This document shows positions 7,420-16,131 of a stretch of 27,817 bases of DNA, piece after piece. The notes under the pieces were generated by a model, which worked only from the letters and a program-made list of their open reading frames with translations, had not been told where the DNA came from and searched no databases. Location: the NCBI GenBank assembly GCA_910585755.1, contig CAJUFH010000042.1, positions 1 through 27,817 of the forward strand. The letters run 5' to 3'. This DNA comes from an uncultured Muribaculaceae bacterium. Lineage in GTDB: Bacteria; Bacteroidota; Bacteroidia; Bacteroidales; Muribaculaceae. Both the position numbers and the translations under genes were made by a program. The stretch's first letter is position 1, and each line of letters starts with the position of its first letter.

Positions 7420-9903
7420 ATGCCTAATACGCCGCCAGCCCATCCGCAGTTCGCGGAGGTGCTTCTGCCTCTCCCGCTGCACACGACCTTCACTTACCGC
7501 ATCCCTGACGAATTTCGGGGAAGGGTGGGGGCCGGGTTCCGCGTGGTCGTTCCCTTCGGTCTGAACAAGTTTTATACGGGTATCGTTGTCGGTTTCCCGA
7601 CCTCCGCGCCGGAGGGGTTCGACATAAAGGAAATCGCCGTAGTCCCCGATGCCGCGCCTGTCGTGCGCCATCCGCAGGTCAAGTTCTGGGAATGGCTCGC
7701 CGACTATTATCTGTGCGCGCCGGGGGAGGTCTTCAAGGCCGCTGTACCCGCCGGACTGAAGGTTGAGAGCGAGACGTTTGTCGAAATCAATCCTGATTAC
7801 GATATTTCGGAAATGCCCCTGGCCGACGACCGCGAGGCGGCGATTTACCAATTGCTCGACCACGAAGGCCACCTCAAGGTTGAGCGGATGGTAAAGGAAC
7901 TAAAGGATTTCAAGGGGGTTCCCGCCGCCGTTAACCGTATGATCAGCCGCGGCGTGCTGATTATCTCCGAGAAGCTGGTCGAGCGTTACCGCACCCTCCG
8001 CGTCGCGCACGTGCGGGTCGCCGGTGGACGCGAGGGACTTCCCGCGGCGTTTGCCGCCGTCAGCGGCGCCCGGAAACAGGAAGCGCTCCTGCTGGCCCTG
8101 GTGGAACTGTCAGGCATACAGCGCCTCGCCGTTCCCGCGGAGGTCTCGAAAGCCGCGCTTCTGGAGCGTTCGGGGGTATCCCCGACGATACTTTCCGCGG
8201 TGGCGAAGAAGGGTGCCGTCGAGATATATAACAAGGAGGTCAACCGCTTTCGTTTCGAGGGTAAGGCTTCAGGGCAGCTTCCACGCCTGTCGGAAGCGCA
8301 GGCCGAGGCGCTCGACGCGATTCATCGTTCCTGGCTTGAAAAGGAAGTGACCCTGCTTCGGGGCGTCACCTCCTCGGGCAAGACTGAAATCTACATACAC
8401 ATTATTAATTTCGTGCTCAACCAGGGGCACCAGGTCCTCTACCTCGTGCCCGAAATCGCACTTACAACCCAGTTGACGCGCCGCCTTCAGGAGGTGTTCG
8501 GTGAAAAGGTGGTAATCTATCATTCCAAATTCTCCGACAACGAGAGGGTCGACATATGGAAGAAGCTCCTCGCTTCTTCCGAGCCGTGCGTTGTTATCGG
8601 GGCGCGCTCATCGGTGTTCCTTCCGTTTGCGAAATTAGGGGCGGTGATTGTCGACGAGGAGCACGAGTCGAGTTTCAAGCAGTACGAGCCGGCACCGCGC
8701 TACAACGCCCGCGACGCGGCTATGGTGCTCGCACGGATGCACGGGGCGCGAACCCTCCTCGGAACCGCGACCCCCTCCGTCGAGACCTACTGGAAGGCTC
8801 TTAACGGAAAGTTCGGCCTCGTGGAGCTGCTGACGCGCTACGGTGATGTCAGCCTCCCGCGGATTGAGGTGGTCGACATGCTCGAAGCGCGCAAGGCGAA
8901 GGCAACCCGCGGCGCCCTCGGTCTGCGCACGATAAAACTTATTCGCGAAAGTATCACCAAAGGTTCCCAGGCGATTCTTTTCCAGAACCGGCGCGGGTAT
9001 GCCCCGGTTGCCCGTTGCAAGCAGTGCGCCTGGACCCCGCGGTGCTCCGCATGCGACGTCGCCCTGACCTATCATCGCGCGATACGGCAGCTCCAGTGCC
9101 ACTACTGCGGGGCGCTGTACCCCCTCCCGCAGGTATGCCCCCAGTGCAAGGAACCCGCCATAGAGGTGCTCGGCTACGGCACAGAGCGCGTCGAGGAGGA
9201 GCTTGCCGAGATATTTCCCGAGGCTAAGGCCCTGCGGATGGACCTCGACTCGACCCGCAACAAGGATTCATACGAGAAAATAATCGACGACTTCTCCCGC
9301 CGCAAGGCGCAGATGCTCGTCGGGACGCAGATGGTTACGAAAGGGCTTGATTTCGAGGGGGTGGAGACCGTGGCCGTCGTCAGCGCCGACACTCTGATTA
9401 ACTTTCCCGATTTTCGTGCCGCCGAGCGGGCGTTCAATATGCTCGAACAGGTTTCGGGGCGCGCCGGGCGCCGCGAGGAGACCCCCGGGCGAGTGGTAAT
9501 CCAGACCTCGCAGCCCGACCATCCCGTGCTCCGTTTCGTGAAGGCCCACGACTACGAGGGATTCTACAACCGCGAAATCGAGGAACGCCGCCGCTACTTC
9601 TATCCCCCCTTCTCACGGGTTGTAAACCTGTATCTCAAACACCGCGATCCCGCCGCTCTCCGCGCCATCGCGCAGCGCTATGCCGACACCCTCCGCCAAC
9701 TGCTCGGCAGCCGCGTCTACGGACCCGAGGAGCCCCCCGTCGGCCGCGTGCAGAACCTCTACATCCGCAAAATCATGTTGAAAATCGAGCCGGATGCCTC
9801 CATGGCGAAAGTCAAGGACCTCCTCCGCTCCACCTACACCCGCCTCCACTCCCTCCCCGACATGAAATCCACCCTCATCTACTACGACGTCGACCCCCAA
9901 TAG
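7420..9903 (+). CDS. priA: Primosomal protein N' (replication restart helicase PriA)
   Basis: This 827-residue protein matches full-length PriA, the 3'-5' DNA helicase that recognises stalled forks and reloads the replisome. The N-terminal 3'-DNA-binding domain contains FTYRIPDEF (24-32), and a winged-helix region follows (about 120-280). The helicase core has Walker A GVTSSGKT (315-322), VPEIALTTQL (343-352), VDEEHESSFKQ (411-421) and GTATPS (448-453). Eight cysteines (533, 536, 542, 545, 560, 563, 573, 576) form the two zinc sites inserted in lobe 2. The GTQMVTKGLDFEGV motif and a C-terminal domain ending YYDVDPQ complete the family architecture. The ATG at 7420 is supported by the promoter. 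The gene converges with the four-helix-bundle gene, with two bases between the stops. Confidence 0.97.
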   Translation: MPNTPPAHPQFAEVLLPLPLHTTFTYRIPDEFRGRVGAGFRVVVPFGLNKFYTGIVVGFPTSAPEGFDIKEIAVVPDAAPVVRHPQVKFWEWLADYYLCAPGEVFKAAVPAGLKVESETFVEINPDYDISEMPLADDREAAIYQLLDHEGHLKVERMVKELKDFKGVPAAVNRMISRGVLIISEKLVERYRTLRVAHVRVAGGREGLPAAFAAVSGARKQEALLLALVELSGIQRLAVPAEVSKAALLERSGVSPTILSAVAKKGAVEIYNKEVNRFRFEGKASGQLPRLSEAQAEALDAIHRSWLEKEVTLLRGVTSSGKTEIYIHIINFVLNQGHQVLYLVPEIALTTQLTRRLQEVFGEKVVIYHSKFSDNERVDIWKKLLASSEPCVVIGARSSVFLPFAKLGAVIVDEEHESSFKQYEPAPRYNARDAAMVLARMHGARTLLGTATPSVETYWKALNGKFGLVELLTRYGDVSLPRIEVVDMLEARKAKATRGALGLRTIKLIRESITKGSQAILFQNRRGYAPVARCKQCAWTPRCSACDVALTYHRAIRQLQCHYCGALYPLPQVCPQCKEPAIEVLGYGTERVEEELAEIFPEAKALRMDLDSTRNKDSYEKIIDDFSRRKAQMLVGTQMVTKGLDFEGVETVAVVSADTLINFPDFRAAERAFNMLEQVSGRAGRREETPGRVVIQTSQPDHPVLRFVKAHDYEGFYNREIEERRRYFYPPFSRVVNLYLKHRDPAALRAIAQRYADTLRQLLGSRVYGPEEPPVGRVQNLYIRKIMLKIEPDASMAKVKDLLRSTYTRLHSLPDMKSTLIYYDVDPQ

Positions 9904-9905
9904 CC

Positions 9906-10466
9906 TTAGTAGCCGCGGAGCTGGCGGCGGGTGGCGGACATTTTCTCCTTGATGCCGCCGGAGGCGAGGAAGTCGCGCTCGACACGGCGTAGGACGGCGG
10001 ACAGCATTGTGTCAAGCTGGCGGCATTGCGTCAGCATGATGTTGGCGATGGTTTCGGCGGAGCGCTCGGAACATTTTTTGACGAATGTGGCAGGGTCGTT
10101 GTCCGCCTTGCAGTAACGGCGCGTCTGGCGAGTGCGTGGATCGGTAGGCGCCCAGGTTTCCAGTCCGTTTTGTCTGAGAAAGTCGCCATAGTCCTCTAAT
10201 AATTCCCTCAGAGAGCCTTTCGCTACTCCGAGCAGCTTTATACACAATTCTACGGATACCGCCCCATCGGTAACTCCTTCTACGATGTTTTGCTTGCAAG
10301 AGCGGGCCGCCTGGCGCATTTGCTCCTCGGTCTTTTTGCTGTATGTCATATGGCGGCGTACGAACAGCTCGGTCACGTCGGAGACGATGACCGACTTGCG
10401 GTAGACGTTCCAGTTGGAGAAGTCGCCGGCTTGCCGCAGAAAACCGGGATTGTTCGGAGCAGCCAT
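9906..10466 (-). CDS. Four-helix-bundle suffix-domain protein (S23/Avd-like)
   Basis: This 186-residue, mostly helical, basic protein resembles the Bacteroidota four-helix-bundle family related to 23S rRNA intervening-sequence proteins and to the diversity-generating-retroelement accessory protein Avd. Typical features are the N-terminal NWNVYRKSVIV segment, the helix containing RQAARSCKQNIVEG (52-65), SLRELLEDYGDFLRQ (86-100), and a distal part with RYCKADNDPATFVKKCSER and a final helix pair. The basic surface suggests nucleic-acid binding, but no function is established for this subtype. No reverse transcriptase or rRNA lies in the window. A perfect six-copy 9-bp repeat lies 36 bases upstream of its ATG, and no consensus promoter was found there. 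Confidence 0.75.
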   Translation of the reverse strand: MAAPNNPGFLRQAGDFSNWNVYRKSVIVSDVTELFVRRHMTYSKKTEEQMRQAARSCKQNIVEGVTDGAVSVELCIKLLGVAKGSLRELLEDYGDFLRQNGLETWAPTDPRTRQTRRYCKADNDPATFVKKCSERSAETIANIMLTQCRQLDTMLSAVLRRVERDFLASGGIKEKMSATRRQLRGY

Positions 10467-10501
10467 AAAAGAATAATTTTGAAGGTTAGAAATAAATTAG
10501 T

Positions 10502-10555
10502 ATAAGAATTATAAGAATTATAAGAATTATAAGAATTATAAGAATTATAAGAATT
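10502..10555. repeat. Tandem repeat, six perfect copies of ATAAGAATT
   Basis: Six identical 9-bp units fill 10502-10555, followed by one degenerate copy (10556-10566). On the minus strand the unit reads AATTCTTAT. The array lies in the 115-bp gap between the TolC-like gene and the four-helix-bundle gene, 36 bases before the latter's ATG. The unit is AT-only apart from one G, inside a GC-rich region. Perfect identity suggests recent slippage or strong constraint. The units have no spacers, so this is not a CRISPR array. Confidence 0.95.
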
Positions 10556-10581
10556 ATAATGAATTTAAAAATAATAAGGCG

Positions 10582-11748
10582 TTAGTGGCGGGAGAGGGAT
10601 GCGATGCGCAGGAGGTAGGAGCGGCGGAGGGTGTTGTATTCGATGAGGGCTTCGCGGAAGAAGTTTACTTCGCGGAGGTAGTCCAGGAGGGATAGCTCGC
10701 CGCCGTCGAGGGCGCGGCGCAGAAGGCGCAGGTTGTCGGCGTTTTCTACCGCGGGGCCCATGTCGCGCATCTGCGCTGCCAGCGATTCCGCCGCGATGTA
10801 GTCGGCCTTCAATTCTGCTTCCAGTTCGTATTCGAGCTGGCGGGCGGTATTCTCCGCGGCAAGCAGTCCGGCTTTTGACGCGAGCGATGTCTGGCGCCGG
10901 GAATAGAATGGAAGCCCGATACCGACGGCGAAGCCGTTGAAATGCGTGCCGTCCTCAAACGCGTGGCGGTAGCCGAGCGAGAAAGAGGGATAGCGTCCCG
11001 CGGCCGCTACTGAGGCGTTGGCTTCGGCGACTTTCCCCTGCGCAGCGATAATCTTGGCGTGGGAGCAGGTCATCGCTTCGTGAAGATATTCCTCATAGGG
11101 TTCGAGGGTCCACAGCGGGTATTCCGTGAAAGAGTCCGCCGCAGGGCGTTCTGCCTCAGGCACAGCGATGAACGTCTCCGTTATGAGCCTCTGTTCCTCC
11201 GCTTCGGCGGCATTCAGCGCCGCTTTTGCCCGGGCCGCCTCGACCCTCAGTTTGTTGACGTCGAGAATCGTTGTCTCCCCCTTTTCCCAGGCGAGGAGGT
11301 ATCTGGCGAGCAGCTCGTCCATCGACGACGAGATGTCGCGCAGAATAGCGGCCTCTTTCCCGGTGGAGATTATTTCAATCAGGGCGCAGCGGGTTTCGTA
11401 GCGCGCTTCGTGGAGCATCTCGTCGTACTCGGCGCTGTTGAACTCGGCGAGCGCGGCGGCGGCTCGTCGGCGGGCACGGTATGCTCCGGGCCAGTCGAAC
11501 CCCTGCGTCAGCCCCACGCTCCAGCGGTTCTTGCCGCCCCCCTGCGGGAAGAGGAGTTCCCCCTCGACCTCGGGGTCGGAGAGCATGTTCGCGGCGCGTG
11601 CCTCAGCGACCTGCGCCGAGCGGTTGTAGAGTTCGGATTTCAGACCGTGGTTGTATTTCACAACCAAGTTCACGGTCGGCTCGAAGTCGGTCGCCGCCAC
11701 GGTTGTCGCGAAGGCGGCGAATATGGTAAGAGGAATCAGGAATTTCAT
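10582..11748 (-). CDS. TolC-family outer-membrane efflux channel (CzcC/CusC type)
   Basis: This 388-residue protein has a signal peptide (about 1-19) without a lipobox cysteine. The rest shows the outer-membrane efflux protein pattern: two long helical hairpin repeats rich in Ala, Glu and Arg (for example 80-200 and 230-375) separated by beta segments such as PSFSLGYRHAF and FAVGIGLPFYSRR. It is the third gene of the efflux operon, five bases after the RND pump. It should provide the outer-membrane exit duct for the tripartite pump. It is somewhat shorter than many CzcC proteins, but both repeats appear present. Assignment to heavy-metal efflux rests on its neighbours. Confidence 0.85.
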   Translation of the reverse strand: MKFLIPLTIFAAFATTVAATDFEPTVNLVVKYNHGLKSELYNRSAQVAEARAANMLSDPEVEGELLFPQGGGKNRWSVGLTQGFDWPGAYRARRRAAAALAEFNSAEYDEMLHEARYETRCALIEIISTGKEAAILRDISSSMDELLARYLLAWEKGETTILDVNKLRVEAARAKAALNAAEAEEQRLITETFIAVPEAERPAADSFTEYPLWTLEPYEEYLHEAMTCSHAKIIAAQGKVAEANASVAAAGRYPSFSLGYRHAFEDGTHFNGFAVGIGLPFYSRRQTSLASKAGLLAAENTARQLEYELEAELKADYIAAESLAAQMRDMGPAVENADNLRLLRRALDGGELSLLDYLREVNFFREALIEYNTLRRSYLLRIASLSRH

Positions 11749-11753
11749 ATCGG

Positions 11754-14700
11754 TTAGGAGTGTTTGCGGGATTTCTTACCGGCAATCATCCGGTACAGTA
11801 CCGGGACTACGAAAATATTCAGGGTGGTCGACGAAATCAGGCCGCCGAGGATTACCACGGCGAGGGGGCTTTGAATCTCGTTACCGGGAACCTGCGAGCG
11901 GAGAGCCAGGGGGATAAGTGCGAGTGCCGATGTCAGCGCCGTCATTATGATCGGGGTCAGGCGGTCTACGGAGCCGACCGCGATGCGACGGTCAAGGTCC
12001 ATACCCTCCCGCTCAAGCTGGTTGTAATGCGAAATCAGCAGCATTCCGTTGCGGGTAGCGATACCGAGAAGCGATATGAAGCCGATAATGGCGGGAATGT
12101 TCAGCTCGCTTCGGGTGGCGACGAGAATCAGCACGCCTCCTATCATCGCGAGCGGCATATTGACGAGAATCACCAGCGACTCCTTCAGGTCGCGGAACTC
12201 GCCGTAAAGCAGCATGAATATGATAAGCAGGGCGAGAATCGAAGTCAGGCCGAGGGTGCGCGACGCGGCGGCCTCGCTCTCGAACTGTCCGCCGTAAGTT
12301 ACGAAATACCCTTCCGGCATCTCTACTTCCTCAGCTACTTTTTTCGACAGCTCGTTGACCGCCCCGCGCAGGTCGCGCCCGTCGACGTTGGCCGAAACGA
12401 CCAGCCGGCGGCTGACGTTTTCGCGGTTGATAGTGTTAGGGCCGGAGGCGCTCCGAATATCGGCGACATACGACAAGGGTATCTTTCCCTCATTCGAGTC
12501 AATCATCATCGAAGCGATTCGATCGCGTGACGTGCGTGACGCGTCGTCGAATTTCACCGTTATGTCATAGGGGAGCCCGTCCTCGTAGACCTGCGAGACA
12601 GCCTCGCCTGCGAGCGCGACATTTACGAAACGGGTGAAATCGCTCATCGTTATGCCGTAGCGGGCGAGCATCGCGCGGCGGGGTACTATGTCGAGCTGCG
12701 GCCGCTCGGTCTGCTGCTCGATATTGACGTCGGTCATGCCCGGCACTTCCCGTGCGATTTCCTGAATCCGACGCCCGACGGCGTAGAGGCGGTTGAGGTC
12801 GTCGCCGAAAAGCTTAACCGCGATCTGCGCCTCGGTGCCGGAGAGCATGGCGTCCATGCGGTGGGAAATCGGCTGCCCTATTTCGACCATCACGCCGGGA
12901 ATCGCCGTCAGCCTGGCGCGTATGTCGCGGACCATCGCGCCACGCGAGCGGTCTTTCAGCTCATAGGGAACCTCCATTTCCGAGGAGTTGACCCCCTGGG
13001 AGTGCTCGTCAAGTTCTGCTCGGCCGGTCTTGCGGGCAACGGTGCGCACTTCGGGTACCTCAAGGAGGATTTCTTCGGCCAGACGTCCTATGCGGTCGCT
13101 CTCCTCCAGCGAGATGCCGGGAAGGGCGGCGAGGTTGATGGTCATGGACCCTTCGTTGAACGGAGGGAGGAATCCGCGGCCGAGAGTGAAGAAAAGACCA
13201 AGTGATGCGAGGAACAGCGCGCCCGTTGAGATGAGTACCGCGCGCCCGTGAGCCAGGCACCATGACAGTCCGTTTTCGTAATGCTTTTTCAGCCATGCCG
13301 TCAGTCTCGGCTCCTTGCCGAGCGAGCCGAGCGCCTTATCCGAGCCGAGCAGATAGGAGCAGAGCACCGGGGTCAGCGTAAGGGCCACGACTGTCGATGC
13401 TGCGAGGGCGACGATAAACGACACACCGAGGGGGATAAGCATGCGCCCCTCCATACCGTGAAGGAAGAACAGCGGCATGAAGCTCGCGACAATAATCAGC
13501 GAGGAGTTGAAAATCGGCATTCGGACCTCTTTCGATGCCTCGAAAACCACTTTCACCGTCGACTGACGTTCCCCCTCCGGGAGCGCCCGGTTGGCCCTCA
13601 GGCGCTTGTAGACGTTTTCCACATCGACAATCGCGTCATCGACCAAAGAGCCAATCGCTATCGCTATACCGCCGAGGCTCATCGTGTTGATGCTGACCCC
13701 CATGAGATGCAGGATTATGACCGCGACCAGTATCGACATCGGAAGCGCGATGAGGGAAATCAGCGTCGTGCGGAGGTTCATCAGGAAGAAGAACAGCACT
13801 ATGATTACCATCAGCGCCCCTTCGAGAAGCGATTCCTGGAGGTTCGATATGGAGTTGGCTATGAAATCGCTCTGTCGGAATATGTCTGTTGTCACCTCGA
13901 CACCCTGAGGGAGGGCGCCTCGCAGTTGTTCAAGCTCGCGGTCTATGCGCTCGGTGAGGTCGATGGTCCCGACAGCGGGTTGCTTGGTGACGGTCAGCAG
14001 AACCGCGGGCTTTGTTGCCACGGATGCTGTGCCTATTTTCGGAGCCTTGCTACCCGTCGTTACTGTCGCGATGTCCGAGAGGGTCACCACGCCGTTGCCG
14101 TCGGAGCGCACGACCGCGGCCGCGAGTTCGTTTATGTCGGAGGTGTTGGCCGTCCCCTTGATGATATACTCGTTGCCGTATTCGTAGAGCACCCCTCCGG
14201 CGGCGTTGCGGTTTACGTCGGTCGCCGCGGCAATCGCCTCGTCGAGCGTGATTCCGTGGCGCCGCATCTTCTCCGGGGAGAGCAATACCTGGTATTCCCT
14301 GACGTCTCCTCCGATTACGGATACCTGCGAGACCCCTCCGAGGGCGAGCAGACGCGGCCGGATCACGCGGTCGGCGAGAGTGCGCAGCCTCTCCTGCGAC
14401 ACAGAGTCGGAGGTCAGGCCGATAATCATTATCTCTCCCATAATCGATGACTGCGGCCCGAGCACCGGCGCGTCGACTCCCGGGGGTAGCTGCGATTCGA
14501 GTCCGTCGAGATGTTCGGAGACAATCTGGCGGGCGCGGTAGATTTCCGTGTCCCAGTCAAACTCTATGGAGACTACCGAGAAGCCGGGAGCGGAGGAGGA
14601 ACGTACGCGGCGCACTCCCGTGGCCCCGTTGACAGCCGTCTCAATAGGGAAGGTGACGAGTTTTTCTACCTCTTCCGGGGCCAGGCCCGGAGCCTCGGTC

Positions 14701-14849
14701 ATGACCACGACCGTCGGGGCGTTGAGGTCGGGAAATATGTCTACTTCCGTGCGTAGGAGCGCGACGCACCCCGCCGCGAGTATCAGCCCGGCAAGAACCA
14801 GGGTTATCACTCTGTTGTAGAGCGACAGCTTTATGATTTTGTTTAGCAT
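11754..14849 (-). CDS. CusA/CzcA-family heavy-metal efflux RND pump
   Basis: This 1031-residue inner-membrane protein has the RND layout: one N-terminal transmembrane helix, a periplasmic loop, a helix cluster (about 340-540), a second loop and a final cluster. The TM4 motif reads GGIAIAIGSLVDDAIVDVEN (393-412). Asp404, Asp405, Asp409 and Glu411 are candidates for proton relay. It is of the heavy-metal subfamily, using the proton gradient to export metal from periplasm or cytoplasm through the TolC partner. Positions that I align from memory with the Cu/Ag-binding methionine triad of E. coli CusA appear as Asn, Ala and Ile, so a divalent metal is more likely than Cu(I)/Ag(I). This needs a real alignment. 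It sits 15 bases after the adaptor gene. Confidence 0.92.
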   Translation of the reverse strand: MLNKIIKLSLYNRVITLVLAGLILAAGCVALLRTEVDIFPDLNAPTVVVMTEAPGLAPEEVEKLVTFPIETAVNGATGVRRVRSSSAPGFSVVSIEFDWDTEIYRARQIVSEHLDGLESQLPPGVDAPVLGPQSSIMGEIMIIGLTSDSVSQERLRTLADRVIRPRLLALGGVSQVSVIGGDVREYQVLLSPEKMRRHGITLDEAIAAATDVNRNAAGGVLYEYGNEYIIKGTANTSDINELAAAVVRSDGNGVVTLSDIATVTTGSKAPKIGTASVATKPAVLLTVTKQPAVGTIDLTERIDRELEQLRGALPQGVEVTTDIFRQSDFIANSISNLQESLLEGALMVIIVLFFFLMNLRTTLISLIALPMSILVAVIILHLMGVSINTMSLGGIAIAIGSLVDDAIVDVENVYKRLRANRALPEGERQSTVKVVFEASKEVRMPIFNSSLIIVASFMPLFFLHGMEGRMLIPLGVSFIVALAASTVVALTLTPVLCSYLLGSDKALGSLGKEPRLTAWLKKHYENGLSWCLAHGRAVLISTGALFLASLGLFFTLGRGFLPPFNEGSMTINLAALPGISLEESDRIGRLAEEILLEVPEVRTVARKTGRAELDEHSQGVNSSEMEVPYELKDRSRGAMVRDIRARLTAIPGVMVEIGQPISHRMDAMLSGTEAQIAVKLFGDDLNRLYAVGRRIQEIAREVPGMTDVNIEQQTERPQLDIVPRRAMLARYGITMSDFTRFVNVALAGEAVSQVYEDGLPYDITVKFDDASRTSRDRIASMMIDSNEGKIPLSYVADIRSASGPNTINRENVSRRLVVSANVDGRDLRGAVNELSKKVAEEVEMPEGYFVTYGGQFESEAAASRTLGLTSILALLIIFMLLYGEFRDLKESLVILVNMPLAMIGGVLILVATRSELNIPAIIGFISLLGIATRNGMLLISHYNQLEREGMDLDRRIAVGSVDRLTPIIMTALTSALALIPLALRSQVPGNEIQSPLAVVILGGLISSTTLNIFVVPVLYRMIAGKKSRKHS

Positions 14850-14864
14850 GATGGGGGAGCGGGT

Positions 14865-16061
14865 TTAATGGGAATGGGTGTGTCCTTCCGGTTTGACGTC
14901 GGCCGTTTCCGCGAGGCGTACGAACGTTACTCCGTCGGCTACGAACCGTTCGCCGGGCTTGAGGCCGGAAAGAATCTCTACGCGGTGGCCGTCGTTGCTC
15001 CCCGCGGTTACCGGGCGTTTCAGGTACGCGCCGGGATGCGCTTCGACGTAAACGAACAACTGTCCCTGCTGTTCGCTGAGGGCCGATACGGGAACTGTCA
15101 GCGCGTCCCCTTTCCCCGCTCCGCGGAGATACACCTCGCAGAACGCCCCGCTGACAACGGAGCCGTCGCTGTCGAAATCAAAGTACAGGGGGATGTATCC
15201 GGCTGATGCCGAGGCGTAGGGGTCTCCGGCGACGCGGCGGCCGTTCAGCTTGTCGAGGTCTATGGTCTCCGAGGAATAAGAGGGGCGGAATGACGCGCCG
15301 CTGATATTGGCGGCCGCCGAAGCCTTCCCCTCCGGGAGGTCGGCCCGCAGGGTCATTCTTCCCGAGCCTGAGATTTCGGCGACAGGCTGCCCGGCTTCGA
15401 CAAACTGTCCCTGCCCGACGAGCAGCTTGGTTATAGTCCCGGAGCTGACTGCCGTGGCCGCGCTTCCGGCTCCCGATGCGCCGCTCCCCGCTGCCACCCG
15501 GGCCTCGTCGTAGCGCTGCCGGGCGGCGTTGTAGTCGCGGGTGGAGACGATTCCCTCGGCGTGGAGGGGCGTTAAGCGGTCCAGTTCCCGCTTGGCGGCT
15601 TCGAGGGCCACTCGGGCGCTTTCGTTAGCGTCACCTCCGGCCATCCCTTTCGCCGAGACGGTAGCGACAGTCTGCCCTTTCGCGACTTTCGCACCGGGGG
15701 CGATTCCTCCGGCAAGCCGCACGATTCCGGCCGACTTTGCCGCGACAACTGATGTTTCGGAGGGGGAGGGTAGAATCTGCCCCGAAACCACTATTACCTC
15801 GGCGAAGGGAGCCTTTTCAGCCGTAGCGACGCGTACTCCGAAGCGTTCACCCTTTTCAGGAGAAAGCTCGATTTCCCCTTCGTGGGTATCTGCGGATTCG
15901 TGACTGTGCCCCGGCTCTTCAGCTTCGTGGTCGTGATTCTCGGCTTCGTGGTCGTGGCCGTGGTTGTGGGCAAGCTCTTCGCGCCCCGAATCGGAGCGAC
16001 AGCTTCCCAGCGAAATGGCGGCGGTAAGCGCCGCCGCGATGCAAGCGTAACTCAGTTTCAT
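14865..16061 (-). CDS. His-rich efflux adaptor lipoprotein (CzcB/CusB type)
   Basis: This 398-residue periplasmic adaptor (membrane-fusion protein) has a lipoprotein signal ending SLGSC with Cys21 as the predicted lipidated residue. Residues 32-60 contain nine histidines in HD/HE/HN pairs, and the protein ends GHTHSH (393-398). Both are likely metal-binding tails. Between them lie a barrel-sandwich (about 75-120 and 205-230), a helical hairpin containing LDRLTPLHAEGIVS, and C-terminal beta domains with LTVPVSAL and GLKPGERFVADG. The adaptor links the RND pump to the outer-membrane channel. The His clusters favour Zn, Co, Ni or Cd as cargo. It is the first gene of the pump operon. Confidence 0.9.
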   Translation of the reverse strand: MKLSYACIAAALTAAISLGSCRSDSGREELAHNHGHDHEAENHDHEAEEPGHSHESADTHEGEIELSPEKGERFGVRVATAEKAPFAEVIVVSGQILPSPSETSVVAAKSAGIVRLAGGIAPGAKVAKGQTVATVSAKGMAGGDANESARVALEAAKRELDRLTPLHAEGIVSTRDYNAARQRYDEARVAAGSGASGAGSAATAVSSGTITKLLVGQGQFVEAGQPVAEISGSGRMTLRADLPEGKASAAANISGASFRPSYSSETIDLDKLNGRRVAGDPYASASAGYIPLYFDFDSDGSVVSGAFCEVYLRGAGKGDALTVPVSALSEQQGQLFVYVEAHPGAYLKRPVTAGSNDGHRVEILSGLKPGERFVADGVTFVRLAETADVKPEGHTHSH

Positions 16062-16065
16062 ACAA

Positions 16066-16097
16066 CAAAGTTACGGCTTACCGCCGAGGCCGCCAAA
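16066..16097 (-). promoter_or_regulatory. Consensus promoter of the metal-efflux operon, nearly leaderless
   Basis: On the minus strand TTTG (16094-16097) is followed after 20 bases by TAACTTTG (16066-16073), a perfect consensus. Only four bases (16062-16065) separate the -7 box from the ATG. Transcription would therefore begin at, or within a few bases of, the start codon. No operator-like inverted repeat for a metal regulator was seen around it. Confidence 0.65.
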
Positions 16098-16131
16098 AAA
16101 TCCCATAATTGTGCAACAGCGCCGGGAACAA

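Noticed and set aside
9906..10466. Diversity-generating retroelement
   Set aside because: Only the Avd-like fold is present; no reverse transcriptase, template or variable repeat was found.
10502..10555. CRISPR array
   Set aside because: Units are 9 bp, head to tail with no spacers, and no cas genes are present.
13281..14450. 389-codon plus-strand ORF
   Set aside because: It is antisense to the RND pump, with a His/Arg/Asp-heavy composition and no family pattern. Long antisense frames are common opposite high-GC genes.
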